A stretch of 64,000 nucleotides of DNA, from NCBI RefSeq assembly GCF_037688875.1, contig NZ_JAWDIE010000008.1, positions 1 to 64,000 on the forward strand, in the 5' to 3' direction. A model generated the notes under the pieces. The model did no database searches. It had not been told where the DNA came from and saw only the letters and a list, made by a program, of their open reading frames with translations. This DNA comes from Amphibiibacter pelophylacis (GTDB lineage Bacteria > Pseudomonadota > Gammaproteobacteria > Burkholderiales > Burkholderiaceae_C). Of the stretch, positions 27,042-35,830 are shown piece after piece; the stretch's first letter is position 1, and each line of letters starts with the position of its first letter. The translations under genes and the position numbers were made by a program.

Positions 27042-28787
27042 TCAGGGCGCGGGGGCCAGCGGCGCCTGCAGGTGGGCGATGGCGCCCTGGCTGGCGCGCT
27101 CGCGCGCCGCGCCGTGCAGTTCGGTCAGCACGCCCTGGCGCATTTCGAACAGGCGGTCGGCCTGGCCGAAATAGGCGTCGTCGTGGCAGATAGCGAACAC
27201 GGTCCAGCCGCGCTGGCGCATCAGCGGCAGTAGCTGGTGGTAAAAAACGTGGCGAAAGTGCGGATCCTGGTCGGCGGCCCATTCGTCCAGCACGATCAGC
27301 GGGCGCTCTTCCAGCAGGGCCAGCAGCAGCGCCAGGCGTTTGCGTTGCCCTTGGGACAGAGCCAGCGAGGCCACGGTGCCGCCGCTGCAGTCCACTTTGT
27401 CCTGCAGGCGCAGGGCCTCCAGCCACTCCTGGACGCGCTCGGGCGCGGCGCTGTCGCCCCCCGGACCCAGCAGCTGGTCGAACAGGTGCACGTCGGAGAA
27501 CACCGCCGAAAACAGGGCACGGTACTGCGGCAGCCGCTCGCGGGTGATCGCCTGGCCGTCCAGCAGGATCTGGCCGCTGTGCGGCATCAGCAGGCCGCAC
27601 AGAAGCAGCGCCAGGGTGGATTTGCCGCTGCCGTTGTCGCCCACGCAAAAGCAGATCTGGCCGCGCTCCAGCGTCAGGCTGACCTCGCTCAGTGCAAAGC
27701 CGGGCGCGCCTTCGCGCTGCGGATGACGAAAGCCCACGCGCTGCAGCGCCAGCCGCTGCCAGTCTGACGCGGGCATCGGGCCTGGGGACTGCAGCGCAGC
27801 GCCTTCGCCCTGCAACGCCAGGCTGCGGATGCGCGCCAGCGCCACCTGCGCGGCCTGCAGCGTGGACAGCGCCCCCACCGCCGAAATCAGCGGCGTGCGG
27901 ATGAAAAGCACCGTCAGCGCCACGCTGGTGGCGACGCCCACACTGATCCACTGCACCGACAGGGCACAGAAATACACCGCGCCGACCGCGCCCAGCAGCA
28001 TGGCGCTGGTCCAGTGGTGGGCCAGGAAGTGAAAGCTGTCCGCCCGCACGATGTGCTCGCGGTAGCCTTCGGCCTGCGGCAGCAGTGCGCGCTGGTACCA
28101 GCGTGCGGCGCGCTGGCGGTTCAGCGCCAGCTCGCGCGCGCCCCGGATCAGGGTGTCGTACTGGCCCAGCAGCCGGGCCTCGTGATCGCGCAGGTGGTCC
28201 AGGTGTGCGTACACGCGCTTCACTGCCCAAGCGCCGCCCACCAGCGTTGCGCCTATCCACAGCAGCGTCAGCGCGGTGAGCAGCGGCGACAGCCACAGCA
28301 GATAGCCCAGCGCACCCAGCAGGAAAAGTCCGCCCTGCAGCAGTTCGGGCAGACGCACCACGGCGGTGGTGATGTGCTGCAGATCGCCCGTCAGGCTGGC
28401 CAGCAGCGGGGCGGGGCCGATCTGCTGCAGGCGCTGCAGATCGGTGTGCAGCATGTCGCGCGCCAGGCGCAGGCGCAGCTCCATGACAAAGCGGTGGCCC
28501 AGCCGCGTCAGCGTCCACTGCGACAGCGTGCTGCCCGCCAGCCAGGCCAGCAGCATCAGCAGGAAGAGGGCCAGCGGCGCGCCCAGCGTGTCGGGCGCCA
28601 GACCCTCGCCCTGCGCCAGCACCAGCAGGCGGTTGACGCTGTACAGCACGGCGATGCCTACGGCGCTGGACAGCAGCGACAGCGCCATCACACCCGCACA
28701 CTGCCGGGGCCGAAAGCGCACCAGCGCGGCCAGCAGCGACAGCGTGGCAGGGGGCCGGGCGGCCGGGGCCGAAGAAGAATCGATCAT
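27042..28787 (-). CDS. Cyclic-peptide/siderophore exporter-type ABC protein (PvdE/SyrD/YojI class)
   Basis: A 581-residue fused ABC protein. Six hydrophobic segments lie in residues 20-330, followed by a nucleotide-binding domain. Walker A is FCVGDNGSGKSTLALLLCG (about 375), a signature-like LALSQGQRKRLALL follows, and Walker B is PLIVLDEWAADQDP. The EWAADQDP sequence with EW after Walker B is typical of the PvdE/SyrD family, which moves siderophore precursors or lipopeptides out of the cytoplasm. It sits between fhuB (10-base gap) and the receptor. No NRPS or other siderophore synthesis gene is in the window, so its cargo is open. Confidence 0.88.
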   Translation of the reverse strand: MIDSSSAPAARPPATLSLLAALVRFRPRQCAGVMALSLLSSAVGIAVLYSVNRLLVLAQGEGLAPDTLGAPLALFLLMLLAWLAGSTLSQWTLTRLGHRFVMELRLRLARDMLHTDLQRLQQIGPAPLLASLTGDLQHITTAVVRLPELLQGGLFLLGALGYLLWLSPLLTALTLLWIGATLVGGAWAVKRVYAHLDHLRDHEARLLGQYDTLIRGARELALNRQRAARWYQRALLPQAEGYREHIVRADSFHFLAHHWTSAMLLGAVGAVYFCALSVQWISVGVATSVALTVLFIRTPLISAVGALSTLQAAQVALARIRSLALQGEGAALQSPGPMPASDWQRLALQRVGFRHPQREGAPGFALSEVSLTLERGQICFCVGDNGSGKSTLALLLCGLLMPHSGQILLDGQAITRERLPQYRALFSAVFSDVHLFDQLLGPGGDSAAPERVQEWLEALRLQDKVDCSGGTVASLALSQGQRKRLALLLALLEERPLIVLDEWAADQDPHFRHVFYHQLLPLMRQRGWTVFAICHDDAYFGQADRLFEMRQGVLTELHGAARERASQGAIAHLQAPLAPAP

Positions 28788-28797
28788 GGGGAAAGGG

Positions 28798-30762
28798 TCA
28801 GAGGCGGCGCATCAGCACCAGAAAAAAAGCACCGCCCGCCAGCGAAGCCATCAGCCCGGCGGGAATCTCGTAAGGCGACCACAGCGTGCGGCCCAGCGCG
28901 TCGGCCAGCACCATCAGCGCGGCGCCCAGCAGTGGCGCGGCACGCAGCTGCGCGCGCGCCTGCGCCAGGCCCAGCAGGCGTGTCAGGTGCGGAGCCAGCA
29001 GGCCGATGAAGCTCAAGGGGCCGACCAGCAGTGTGGCCAGCGCGGTCAGCCCGGCAGCCAGACCCATCAGGGTCCAGCGCAGGCGCGACACGGGCGCACC
29101 CAGGGCCTGCGCCATAGTGGGCCCCAGCCCCAGGATCTCCAGACCGCGCACCAGGCGCAGCACGGGCCAGGCCAGCGCGGCCAGGGCGGCGCTGGCGGCC
29201 AGGGCCAGCGCCGGGGTGGTGTAGTAGGTCGAGCCCGACATCCAGGCCAGCACCTGCTGTCCGCGCGGATCGCCGCCCGCCAGCACCAGGCGCTGTCCGC
29301 TGTCCAGCAGCGCGGCCAGCGCCATGCCGGTCAGCAGAACGCGCTCCGGCGCCAGCCCCTGACGCAGGTTGAGCGCAGCCAGCAGACCCATCACCGCCAG
29401 CGCGCCCAGCAGCCCGGCCGGCAAGGCCCAGGTGCCGTAGAGCGTGGGCGCCATCATCAGCACCGCCAGCACGCCCAGGCCCGCCCCGGCGGACACGCCC
29501 ATCAGCTCGGGCCCCGCCATCGGGTTGCCCGACACGCGCTGAAGCAGCACCCCAGCCCAGGCCAGCATGGCCCCGGCTACGGCAGCGCCCAGCACGCGGG
29601 GCCACAGCCAGGGCGTGGCCAGCGGGGCGATCCATGCCGTCCCGCCCGCTGGCGAATGCGTCAGCGCGAAAGCCAGCGCCAGCAGCAGGGCCACGACGAG
29701 CGCGGCCCAGAGGATCACACTGGCGCGCCCGCCGACCTGCCGGGGCGTCTGGCGTGGGGCCGTCTGCGGGGGCGTGCTGGGGCCAGGCTGTGCGCGGCGT
29801 CGCAGCAGCAGGACGATCAGCAGCGGTCCGCCCAGCAGGCTGGTCAGCGCACCGGTGGCGATGTCCCGCCCCAAAGCCCAGCCCAGCGACTGCACGGCCA
29901 GATCGGCTGCCCACAGCAGGACCGCACCTGTGGCCATGCAGGCCAGCAGACGCTGTCGCACAGTGCGCAGGTTCAGGGCGCGCACCGCCGCTGGGGCCGC
30001 CAGGCCGATGAAGCCCAGCATGCCCACGGTGCTGATCACGCCGGCGGTCAGCACGGCAGCCAGCCCCAGAGCACCCAGCCGGATCGCTGTCACCGGGACG
30101 CCCCGGTGCTGCGCGTCCTGGCCCAGCACGGTCAGCAGGTGCAGCGGGGTGTGCAGCGCCCACACCGTGATCGCGCCCAGCGCTGTCACGGCCAGCAGGC
30201 CCTGGATATCGCGCCAGAACGGCTGGTTCAGCGTGCCCAGGCCCCACAGCAGCACGCCGTGAAAGGCCTCGGGGCGCAGCATCAGCAGCACGCTGCCAAC
30301 GGCGCCCAGCGTCAGATTGATGACCAGACCGGCCAGCACCACGGCGGTGGGCTCCAGCCCCCGGTGCCAGGACAGTGTCAGCACGCCCGCCATCGCCGCC
30401 ACGGCCCCCAGCCAGGCCAGCGCCGGGGCGGCAGGCAGACCCGCCGGGGCCAGCCACAGGCCCAGCAGCAGCGCCAGCTGCGCGCCGCTGGCCGCCCCCA
30501 GCGTTGTCGGCGAGGCCAGCGGGTTGCGCAGCACGGTCTGCAGCAGCCAGCCCGCCAGGCCCAGCGCCGCGCCCGCCACCAGGGCCATCGCCAGGCGCGG
30601 CAGATGGGCGTCCTGCAGCAGCAGCGGGGCCAGCACCGGGTCCAGGTGGCCATCCGCCAGCCGGGGCAGTGCGTGTGCCACCAGCATGGCCCACAGGGCC
30701 AGCAGGAGGGTCGTCAGCCCGATCGCTGACCCGGGGAAGGCGGTCGTGCGGCGCAGCGTCAT
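28798..30762 (-). CDS. fhuB: Ferric-hydroxamate-type ABC transporter permease FhuB (double-length)
   Basis: A 654-residue permease started at the ATG at 30762, which overlaps the fhuD stop (ATGA). It consists of two homologous BtuC-like halves (about residues 1-325 and 330-654), each with around ten helices. Paired elements are GLAGWLLQTVLRNPLASPTTLGAASGAQ in the first half and LAWAGVLLQRVSGNPMAGPELMGVSAGA in the second. This fused form is specific to FhuB and a few relatives; most siderophore permeases are two separate subunits. It transports ferric siderophores across the inner membrane with FhuC and FhuD. Confidence 0.93.
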   Translation of the reverse strand: MTLRRTTAFPGSAIGLTTLLLALWAMLVAHALPRLADGHLDPVLAPLLLQDAHLPRLAMALVAGAALGLAGWLLQTVLRNPLASPTTLGAASGAQLALLLGLWLAPAGLPAAPALAWLGAVAAMAGVLTLSWHRGLEPTAVVLAGLVINLTLGAVGSVLLMLRPEAFHGVLLWGLGTLNQPFWRDIQGLLAVTALGAITVWALHTPLHLLTVLGQDAQHRGVPVTAIRLGALGLAAVLTAGVISTVGMLGFIGLAAPAAVRALNLRTVRQRLLACMATGAVLLWAADLAVQSLGWALGRDIATGALTSLLGGPLLIVLLLRRRAQPGPSTPPQTAPRQTPRQVGGRASVILWAALVVALLLALAFALTHSPAGGTAWIAPLATPWLWPRVLGAAVAGAMLAWAGVLLQRVSGNPMAGPELMGVSAGAGLGVLAVLMMAPTLYGTWALPAGLLGALAVMGLLAALNLRQGLAPERVLLTGMALAALLDSGQRLVLAGGDPRGQQVLAWMSGSTYYTTPALALAASAALAALAWPVLRLVRGLEILGLGPTMAQALGAPVSRLRWTLMGLAAGLTALATLLVGPLSFIGLLAPHLTRLLGLAQARAQLRAAPLLGAALMVLADALGRTLWSPYEIPAGLMASLAGGAFFLVLMRRL

Positions 30763-31745
30763 GCGGGGGCTCCGCTGGGCTGTGTGGGCGCATCGGACCA
30801 GCCGCCGGGCAGACGGCCGTCCAGCGCCTGGATCAGCAGCCCGGCAAAGCGCAGCGCAGAAGGCAGGGCGCCAAAGCTCCAGACCCGGGGCAGCGTGGCC
30901 ACCTGGCGGCGGCGCACAAAGGGCAGGTTCTGCCACAGCGGGTTGGCGGTGAGCTGGCGCGACAGATCGCGGGGCAGCGGCGGGATCACCAGCGCCCGCG
31001 TGTCCGGCACCACGCCCAGCAGGCGCTCCAGCGTTACGGTGTCCGAGCCCCACATTGACACGGGCGCTTGCCAGGCGTTGGGCAGGCCCAGCCGCGCCAG
31101 TGCGGCGCCAAACACGCTGCTGTCGCCGTACACGCGCACGCTGCGCGCGTCCACGCACTGCAGCACCAGCACGGGCTGCTGGCGCTGGCGCACCACGGCA
31201 GGGTGGCGTGCGGCCTGGTCCATCCAGGCGTTGGCTGTCTGCAGCCAGCGTGTCGCGGCCTGCGGCTGCAGCAGCAGTCGGGCCACATCGCGCGTGCGCG
31301 CCGAGAAGCGCGTCCAGGGAGGTGTGCGGTCCGGGTCGGCTGCGCCGTAAAAATCCAGCAGGCGCACGGGTGCGATCGCCGCCACCAGCGGGGTGACGCT
31401 GGCCAGCAGGCTGCTGCTCAGGATGAGATCGGGCCGGATTTGCGCCAGCACCTCACGGCTGGGCTGCACGCGCAGGCCGACATCCCGGGTGGATGCGGGC
31501 ACGGCCGGTTCGCCAACCCAGTCGGCGTAGGCGCGGCGATCGGCCAGCCCGGCCAGCGGCAGGCCCAGGCTCAGCGCGGTTTCGGCTATCGTCCAGTCCA
31601 GACAGACCACGCGCAGCGGCGCACGGGCTTGGGAGAAGGCCCATGCCGGGCCGAGCGCAGCAGCGGTGGCGCAGCCCGTGGCGCGCAGCAGCCGGCGGCG
31701 GCCCGCTGAGGGGAGGGAATCTGCGGCCATCGGCATCTCAGACAA
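30759..31745 (-). CDS. fhuD: Iron-siderophore substrate-binding protein FhuD
   Basis: A 328-residue class III periplasmic binding protein. The leader carries RRRLLRATG followed by a hydrophobic stretch and AFSQA, a twin-arginine type signal. The mature part has LRVVCLDWTIAETALSLGLPLAGLADRRAY, then QIRPDLILSSS and WGSDTVTLERLLGVVPD, which resemble FhuD of the hydroxamate system. Its 5' end overlaps the end of fhuC by 8 bases and its 3' end overlaps fhuB by 4. It passes ferric siderophore from the receptor to FhuBC. Confidence 0.9.
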   Translation of the reverse strand: MSEMPMAADSLPSAGRRRLLRATGCATAAALGPAWAFSQARAPLRVVCLDWTIAETALSLGLPLAGLADRRAYADWVGEPAVPASTRDVGLRVQPSREVLAQIRPDLILSSSLLASVTPLVAAIAPVRLLDFYGAADPDRTPPWTRFSARTRDVARLLLQPQAATRWLQTANAWMDQAARHPAVVRQRQQPVLVLQCVDARSVRVYGDSSVFGAALARLGLPNAWQAPVSMWGSDTVTLERLLGVVPDTRALVIPPLPRDLSRQLTANPLWQNLPFVRRRQVATLPRVWSFGALPSALRFAGLLIQALDGRLPGGWSDAPTQPSGAPA

Positions 31746-32505
31746 AGGCCACCGGCACCGCGTGGCCGGGGTGGGGCACCACCTGCATGCGCACGCCGTA
31801 AATGGCTTCGAGCTGGGCAGGCGTCATCAGATCCTGCGGCGACCCCTGGAACACCAGCCGCCCCTGGCGGAGCGCGAGCAGCTCGTCGCAGTAGCGTGCG
31901 GCCAGGTTGATGTCGTGAATGACCATGACCACACCCAGACCGCGTTCGCGTACCAGTCGCTGCACCAGCGCCATCACGTCCACCTGGTGGGCGATGTCCA
32001 GCGCGGCGAGGGGTTCGTCCATCAGCAGGAAAGGGCTTTGCTGCGCCAGCAGCACGGCCAGCCAGGCGCGCTGGCGCTCACCCCCCGACAGGCTGGCAAC
32101 GGTGCGGTCGGCATCGTCCTGCATCTGCGTGTCGGCCAGCGCCTGGTCGATGAGGGCGTGATCGTGCGGCTGCAGCCGACCCAGCAGGCCGCACCAGGGG
32201 TAGCGGCCCAGCGCGACCAGATCGCGCACGCGTGTGTGGTCGTCCAGCGCGGGCGTGTGCTGCGGCAGGTAGGCGACCTGGCGGGCGAAATCGCGCACGC
32301 TCCAGTCCGTCAGCGCCCGGCCCTGGCAGCGCAGCGTGCCTTGGCTGGGGGCCAGCTCGCGCGCCAAAAGGCGGATCAGGGTGGATTTGCCCGAGCCGTT
32401 GTGGCCCAGCAGGCCGTAAAAGCGGTCGGGCAGGAACTGGCCGTCAAAAGGGTGCAGCAGCGTGCGCTGACGCACCGCAACAGCGGCCTGTGTGAGCTCG
32501 AACAT
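31738..32505 (-). CDS. fhuC: Iron-siderophore ABC transporter ATPase FhuC
   Basis: A 255-residue ATPase with Walker A GLLGHNGSGKSTLIRLL, the signature SLSGGERQRAWLA, and Walker B FLLMDEPLAALD followed by the switch histidine in VIHDINLAARY. It is the FepC/FhuC family of iron-siderophore importers. It is the first gene of the operon fhuC-fhuD-fhuB-exporter-receptor. A Fur-box-like sequence lies about 30 bases upstream (32534-32552), which would make the operon iron-repressed. Confidence 0.93.
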   Translation of the reverse strand: MFELTQAAVAVRQRTLLHPFDGQFLPDRFYGLLGHNGSGKSTLIRLLARELAPSQGTLRCQGRALTDWSVRDFARQVAYLPQHTPALDDHTRVRDLVALGRYPWCGLLGRLQPHDHALIDQALADTQMQDDADRTVASLSGGERQRAWLAVLLAQQSPFLLMDEPLAALDIAHQVDVMALVQRLVRERGLGVVMVIHDINLAARYCDELLALRQGRLVFQGSPQDLMTPAQLEAIYGVRMQVVPHPGHAVPVAFV

Positions 32506-32533
32506 GGCGATCGGATGAAAAAAGATCGCGCAT

Positions 32534-32552
32534 GATAACGAGAGCTGTTTTC
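32534..32552 (-). promoter_or_regulatory. Fur-box-like operator upstream of fhuC
   Basis: GATAACGAGAGCTGTTTTC matches the 19-base Fur consensus at 12 of 19 positions. It overlaps a TATCAT hexamer on the minus strand that could be the -10 of the fhu promoter. The position before an iron-uptake operon supports it; the match itself is only moderate. Confidence 0.5.
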
Positions 32553-32572
32553 ATTCGAAAGCAAAATTCATC

Positions 32573-32598
32573 AAACCTGACCCGATTGTGGGGTCAGG
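32573..32598 (-). terminator. Intrinsic terminator after argJ
   Basis: CCTGACCC (32583-32576) and GGGTCAGG (32598-32591) form a perfect 8-base-pair stem with a 7-base loop. On the minus strand it is followed by TTTGATGAATTTT. It lies 11 bases after the argJ stop and separates argJ from the fhu promoter. Confidence 0.6.
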
Positions 32599-32609
32599 CG
32601 AGCCGCGCC

Positions 32610-33863
32610 TCAGCTTCGGTAATCGGCGTTGATGCTGACGTAATCGTGGCTCAGGTCGCAGGTCCAGACGGTGGCGCTGGCGTCGCCGCGGTGCAGGTGC
32701 AGGTGGACACGGATGTCGCTGGGCTGCATGACGCGCTGGCCATCGGCCTCGGTGTAGCTGGCCAGGCGCCCGCCGCTGCGCACCACATCGACATCGCCCA
32801 GCGACAGATCGACGCGGCTCACGTCCAGATCGTCGATCCCGGCGTAGCCCACGGCGGCCAGGATGCGGCCCAGGTTGGGGTCGCTGGCGAAGAACGCCGT
32901 TTTGACCAGCGGCGAATGCGCCACGGCCTTGGCGACGCGCAGGCATTCGTCTTCGGTCTGGCCGCCATCGACGGTGATTTCGATGAATTTGGTGGCGCCT
33001 TCGCCGTCGCGCACGATGCTCTGCGCCAGGTGCTGAGACACCGCCAGCAGCGCCGCGCCGAGCTGCTGTCCGGCGGGGCTGGCGGCGTCAGAAATCAGCG
33101 GGTTACCGGCCTGACCGGTGGCCATGACGACAAAGCTGTCGTTGGTGCTGGTGTCGCCGTCGATGGTGATGCGGTTGAACGAGGCGTTGGCGGCGGAGCG
33201 GGTGAGCGCGTCCAGCACCTGGCTGCTCACGGCCGCATCGGTGGCCACATAGCCCAGCATGGTCGCCATATTGGGGTGGATCATGCCCGCACCCTTGCTG
33301 ATGCCGGTGACGGTGATGCGCTGGCCGTCGATCTCGATCTGGCGCGACACGGCCTTGGGCAGGGTGTCGGTGGTCATGATGGCTTCGGCCGCCCAGGCCC
33401 AGGCCTGTCCGCTGTCCTGACCCACGACCAGCGCCTTCAGCGCAGCAGGCAGACCGGCGACGATGCGGTCCACGGGCAGCGGCTCCATGATGACGCCCGT
33501 CGAAAAGGGCAGCACCTGGTCGGCGCTCAGGCCCATCAGGGCGGCCAGTGCCTCGCAGGTCTGCTGCGTGTGCGCCAGGCCCGGTTCGCCTGTGCCCGCG
33601 TTGGCGTTGCCGGTGTTGATGACCAGGGCGCGCACGCCGCCGCTGCTTTTCTGCGCGGCCACGTGCTTGCGCGCGACCTGAACGGGCGCGGCGCAGAAGC
33701 GGTTGCGCGTGAACACGGCCGACACCTGGCTGCCGGGCGCCAGCTCAAACACGGTGACATCGCGGCGTCCGGGTTTTTTCACCCCGGCCATGGCGGTGCC
33801 GATGCGCACGCCGCGCACGGGCAGCAGGTCTTCGACGCGGGGGGCTGACAGGTTCACCGACAT
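32610..33863 (-). CDS. argJ: Bifunctional ornithine acetyltransferase / N-acetylglutamate synthase
   Basis: A 417-residue protein started at the ATG at 33863 with AAGG just upstream; the longer open frame beyond has no family similarity. It carries the ArgJ self-cleavage site in KGAGMIHPNMATMLGYVATDA, where the threonine of ATML becomes the catalytic N-terminus of the beta chain. VINTGNANAGTGEPGLAHTQQ, FSTGVIMEPLP, and SFNRITIDGDTSTND are further family blocks. It recycles the acetyl group from N-acetylornithine to glutamate in arginine synthesis. Another arginine gene, argC, is at 42032-43000 but not in the same operon. Confidence 0.96.
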   Translation of the reverse strand: MSVNLSAPRVEDLLPVRGVRIGTAMAGVKKPGRRDVTVFELAPGSQVSAVFTRNRFCAAPVQVARKHVAAQKSSGGVRALVINTGNANAGTGEPGLAHTQQTCEALAALMGLSADQVLPFSTGVIMEPLPVDRIVAGLPAALKALVVGQDSGQAWAWAAEAIMTTDTLPKAVSRQIEIDGQRITVTGISKGAGMIHPNMATMLGYVATDAAVSSQVLDALTRSAANASFNRITIDGDTSTNDSFVVMATGQAGNPLISDAASPAGQQLGAALLAVSQHLAQSIVRDGEGATKFIEITVDGGQTEDECLRVAKAVAHSPLVKTAFFASDPNLGRILAAVGYAGIDDLDVSRVDLSLGDVDVVRSGGRLASYTEADGQRVMQPSDIRVHLHLHRGDASATVWTCDLSHDYVSINADYRS

Positions 33864-33937
33864 GCGATCCGCCTTTCTGCGGGAGTCAAAACGTGCGTGC
33901 GATTGTAGTGCGCGCGCTCGCGGCTTTTGGCTTTTGA

Positions 33938-34993
33938 TCAGGGCCGCTGGTCGGTCGAGGGCTTCTTCCAGAGGTTGATGCCGCCGTCCACCGCGTGCTG
34001 GTCGATGGCGGCCAGTTCGTCCGCGCTGAAATCGAGCCGCTTGAGCGCCCCGGCCAGTTCGGAGATCTGCGCCGGACGGCTGGCGCCGATCAGCGCCGAG
34101 GTCATGCTGCCGTGGCGCAGCACCCAGGCCACGGCCATCTGCGCCAGGCTCTGGCCGCGCGCGGCGGCGATTTCGCCCAGGGCGCGCACGTGCTTGAGGT
34201 TCTGCTCGCTGAGGTGATCGCGCGACAGCGATCCGCCGCCCGGGCGGTTGATGCGTGCGTCCTGCGGGATCCCGCCCAGGTATTTGTCGGTCAGCAGGCC
34301 CTGCGCCAGCGGGCTGAAGGCGATGCAGCCCACGCCAAGGCTGTCCAGCGTGTCCAGCAGATCCTCTTCCACCCAGCGGTTGAGCAGGCTGTAGGACGGC
34401 TGGTGGATGAGCAGCGGCACGCCCATGCTTTTCAGGATCGCGTGCGCCTCCCGCGTTTTGCCCGGCGAGTAGCTGGACACGCCCACATACAGCGCCTTGC
34501 CCTGCTGCACGGCGCTGGCCAGTGCGCCGCAGGTTTCTTCCAGCGGCGTGTCGGGGTCGAAGCGGTGGCTGTAGAAGATGTCGACGTAATCCAGGCCCAT
34601 GCGCTTGAGGCTCTGGTCCAGGCTGGCGAGCACATATTTGCGCGATCCGCCGCCCTGGCCGTAAGGGCCGGGCCACATGTCCCAGCCGGCTTTGCTGGAG
34701 ATGAGCAGCTCGTCGCGGTAGGGGCGGAAATCGCGGCGCATGTGCTCGCCGAAGTTGGTCTCGGCGCTGCCGTAGGGCGGGCCGTAGTTGTTGGCCAGAT
34801 CGAAGTGGGTGATGCCCAGGTCAAACGCCGTGCGCAGCATGGCGCGCTGGGTCTCCATGGGCGTGGTGTCGCCAAAGTTGTGCCACAGGCCCAGGGTGAT
34901 GGCGGGCAGCTTCAGGCCACTGCGCCCGCTGTTGCGGTAGGCCATGCGGCCGTCGTAGCGGGCGGGGTCGGCGGTGTAGGGGGTGGCGGTCAT
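33938..34993 (-). CDS. Aldo/keto reductase, YghZ (L-glyceraldehyde 3-phosphate reductase) type
   Basis: A 351-residue NADPH-dependent oxidoreductase, started at the ATG at 34993 behind CAGGAG. The catalytic tetrad is visible: Asp and Tyr in FDLANNYGPPYG, Lys in ISSKAGWDMWPGPYG, and His in DIFYSHRFDP. The segments GPPYGSAETNFGEH and KAGWDMWPGPYGQGGGSRKY are typical of the YghZ/Kv-beta subgroup, which reduces glyceraldehyde 3-phosphate and methylglyoxal. The true substrate here is not known. It lies upstream of argJ, with 74 bases between them. Confidence 0.9.
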   Translation of the reverse strand: MTATPYTADPARYDGRMAYRNSGRSGLKLPAITLGLWHNFGDTTPMETQRAMLRTAFDLGITHFDLANNYGPPYGSAETNFGEHMRRDFRPYRDELLISSKAGWDMWPGPYGQGGGSRKYVLASLDQSLKRMGLDYVDIFYSHRFDPDTPLEETCGALASAVQQGKALYVGVSSYSPGKTREAHAILKSMGVPLLIHQPSYSLLNRWVEEDLLDTLDSLGVGCIAFSPLAQGLLTDKYLGGIPQDARINRPGGGSLSRDHLSEQNLKHVRALGEIAAARGQSLAQMAVAWVLRHGSMTSALIGASRPAQISELAGALKRLDFSADELAAIDQHAVDGGINLWKKPSTDQRP

Positions 34994-35064
34994 GGGGGGC
35001 TCCTGGGTGTTCTTGATGATGCCGCAAGGATAAACCGCCCGCACGGGATCGCGCAGCGCGCAGC

Positions 35065-35100
35065 AAAAAGGGCGCAGGGCCGGGTGTGGCCTTGCGCCCT
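35065..35100 (-). terminator. Intrinsic terminator after the ompW-type gene
   Basis: A 13-base-pair stem (35100-35088 with 35081-35069, one G-T type mismatch) and a 6-base loop are followed on the minus strand by five T residues. It lies 25 bases after the stop of the OmpW-family gene and upstream of the aldo/keto reductase. Confidence 0.75.
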
Positions 35101-35125
35101 GTCCGGGCTTGTGCGCTTCAGGGAA

Positions 35126-35812
35126 TCAGAAGCGGTAACCCACCCCCAGGCTCACCGTCAGCGGATCCAGGCGCACGTCCATGGACTGGCCGGTGGACAG
35201 CGTGGTTTTGGTCTTCAGGAAGGTCTTGGCGACCATGGCGTCCAGGTAAAGCTTCTCGGTCAGATTAACGGTGCCACCGATCTGGATCGTGCCGGTCAGC
35301 TTGGACTGCACCTTGGCCGTGGTCGGGCGGCCCAGGTTCATGCCGGAGAGTTGCGGCGTGGTCTGCGCGTCAAAGAAGTAGGCGTAGGTGGGGCCTGCTC
35401 CGACGTACGGGCGGAACATGTCGCCCTTCTGGCCGAAGTGATACTGCGCAAACACGGTGGCGGGCAGCACCTTGACGGTCATGATGGTGCCGACGCCAGC
35501 CACTTTGCCTGCGCCCACCACATCGTGCTTGAAGGGCAGGGCCAGAGGAACGTCAAAAGCCAGGTGGTCGTCGGCCCACAGGGTGATGCCGCCAGACAGG
35601 CTGGTCGCGGGTTTGACGTCGGATTTCGTCCCGGCCTCGCTCGGCGCGGTCAGGTTGCTGCTGGTCACGTCCGGGCGAATCTGCGTGACGCCGATGCGTC
35701 CGGACAGCTTCAGGCTGGACAGGTCGGGCATGTCGAAGGCCAGCGCGGGAGCGCTGGTGATTGCGCCCAGGGCGGCAATGGCCGACAGGGCGGCGATGCG
35801 GATGCGTTTCAT
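35126..35812 (-). CDS. ompW: OmpW-family outer membrane protein
   Basis: A 228-residue protein with a signal peptide (MKRIRIAALSAIAALGAITSA to about APALA at residue 25). The mature part begins with SLKLSGRIGVTQIRPD and contains FAQYHFGQKGDMFRPYVGAGPTYAYFF, the OmpW family hallmark, ending VSLGVGYRF with a C-terminal phenylalanine. OmpW proteins are eight-stranded barrels for small hydrophobic molecules. The start at 35812 is the second ATG of the open frame and gives a clean leader. It is 18 bases downstream of a GDSL lipoprotein gene, which suggests co-transcription and possibly a shared task. Confidence 0.9.
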   Translation of the reverse strand: MKRIRIAALSAIAALGAITSAPALAFDMPDLSSLKLSGRIGVTQIRPDVTSSNLTAPSEAGTKSDVKPATSLSGGITLWADDHLAFDVPLALPFKHDVVGAGKVAGVGTIMTVKVLPATVFAQYHFGQKGDMFRPYVGAGPTYAYFFDAQTTPQLSGMNLGRPTTAKVQSKLTGTIQIGGTVNLTEKLYLDAMVAKTFLKTKTTLSTGQSMDVRLDPLTVSLGVGYRF

Positions 35813-35830
35813 GGTGTGCGCCTTCAAAGT

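Noticed and set aside
28366..30729. A 787-codon Gln/Arg/His-rich frame opposite fhuB
   Set aside because: Low-complexity antisense translation; fhuB itself is intact and full length.
30763..31158. Longer FhuB start giving 786 residues
   Set aside because: The extra part overlaps fhuD on the same strand; the ATG at 30762 gives the normal FhuB length and an ATGA junction.
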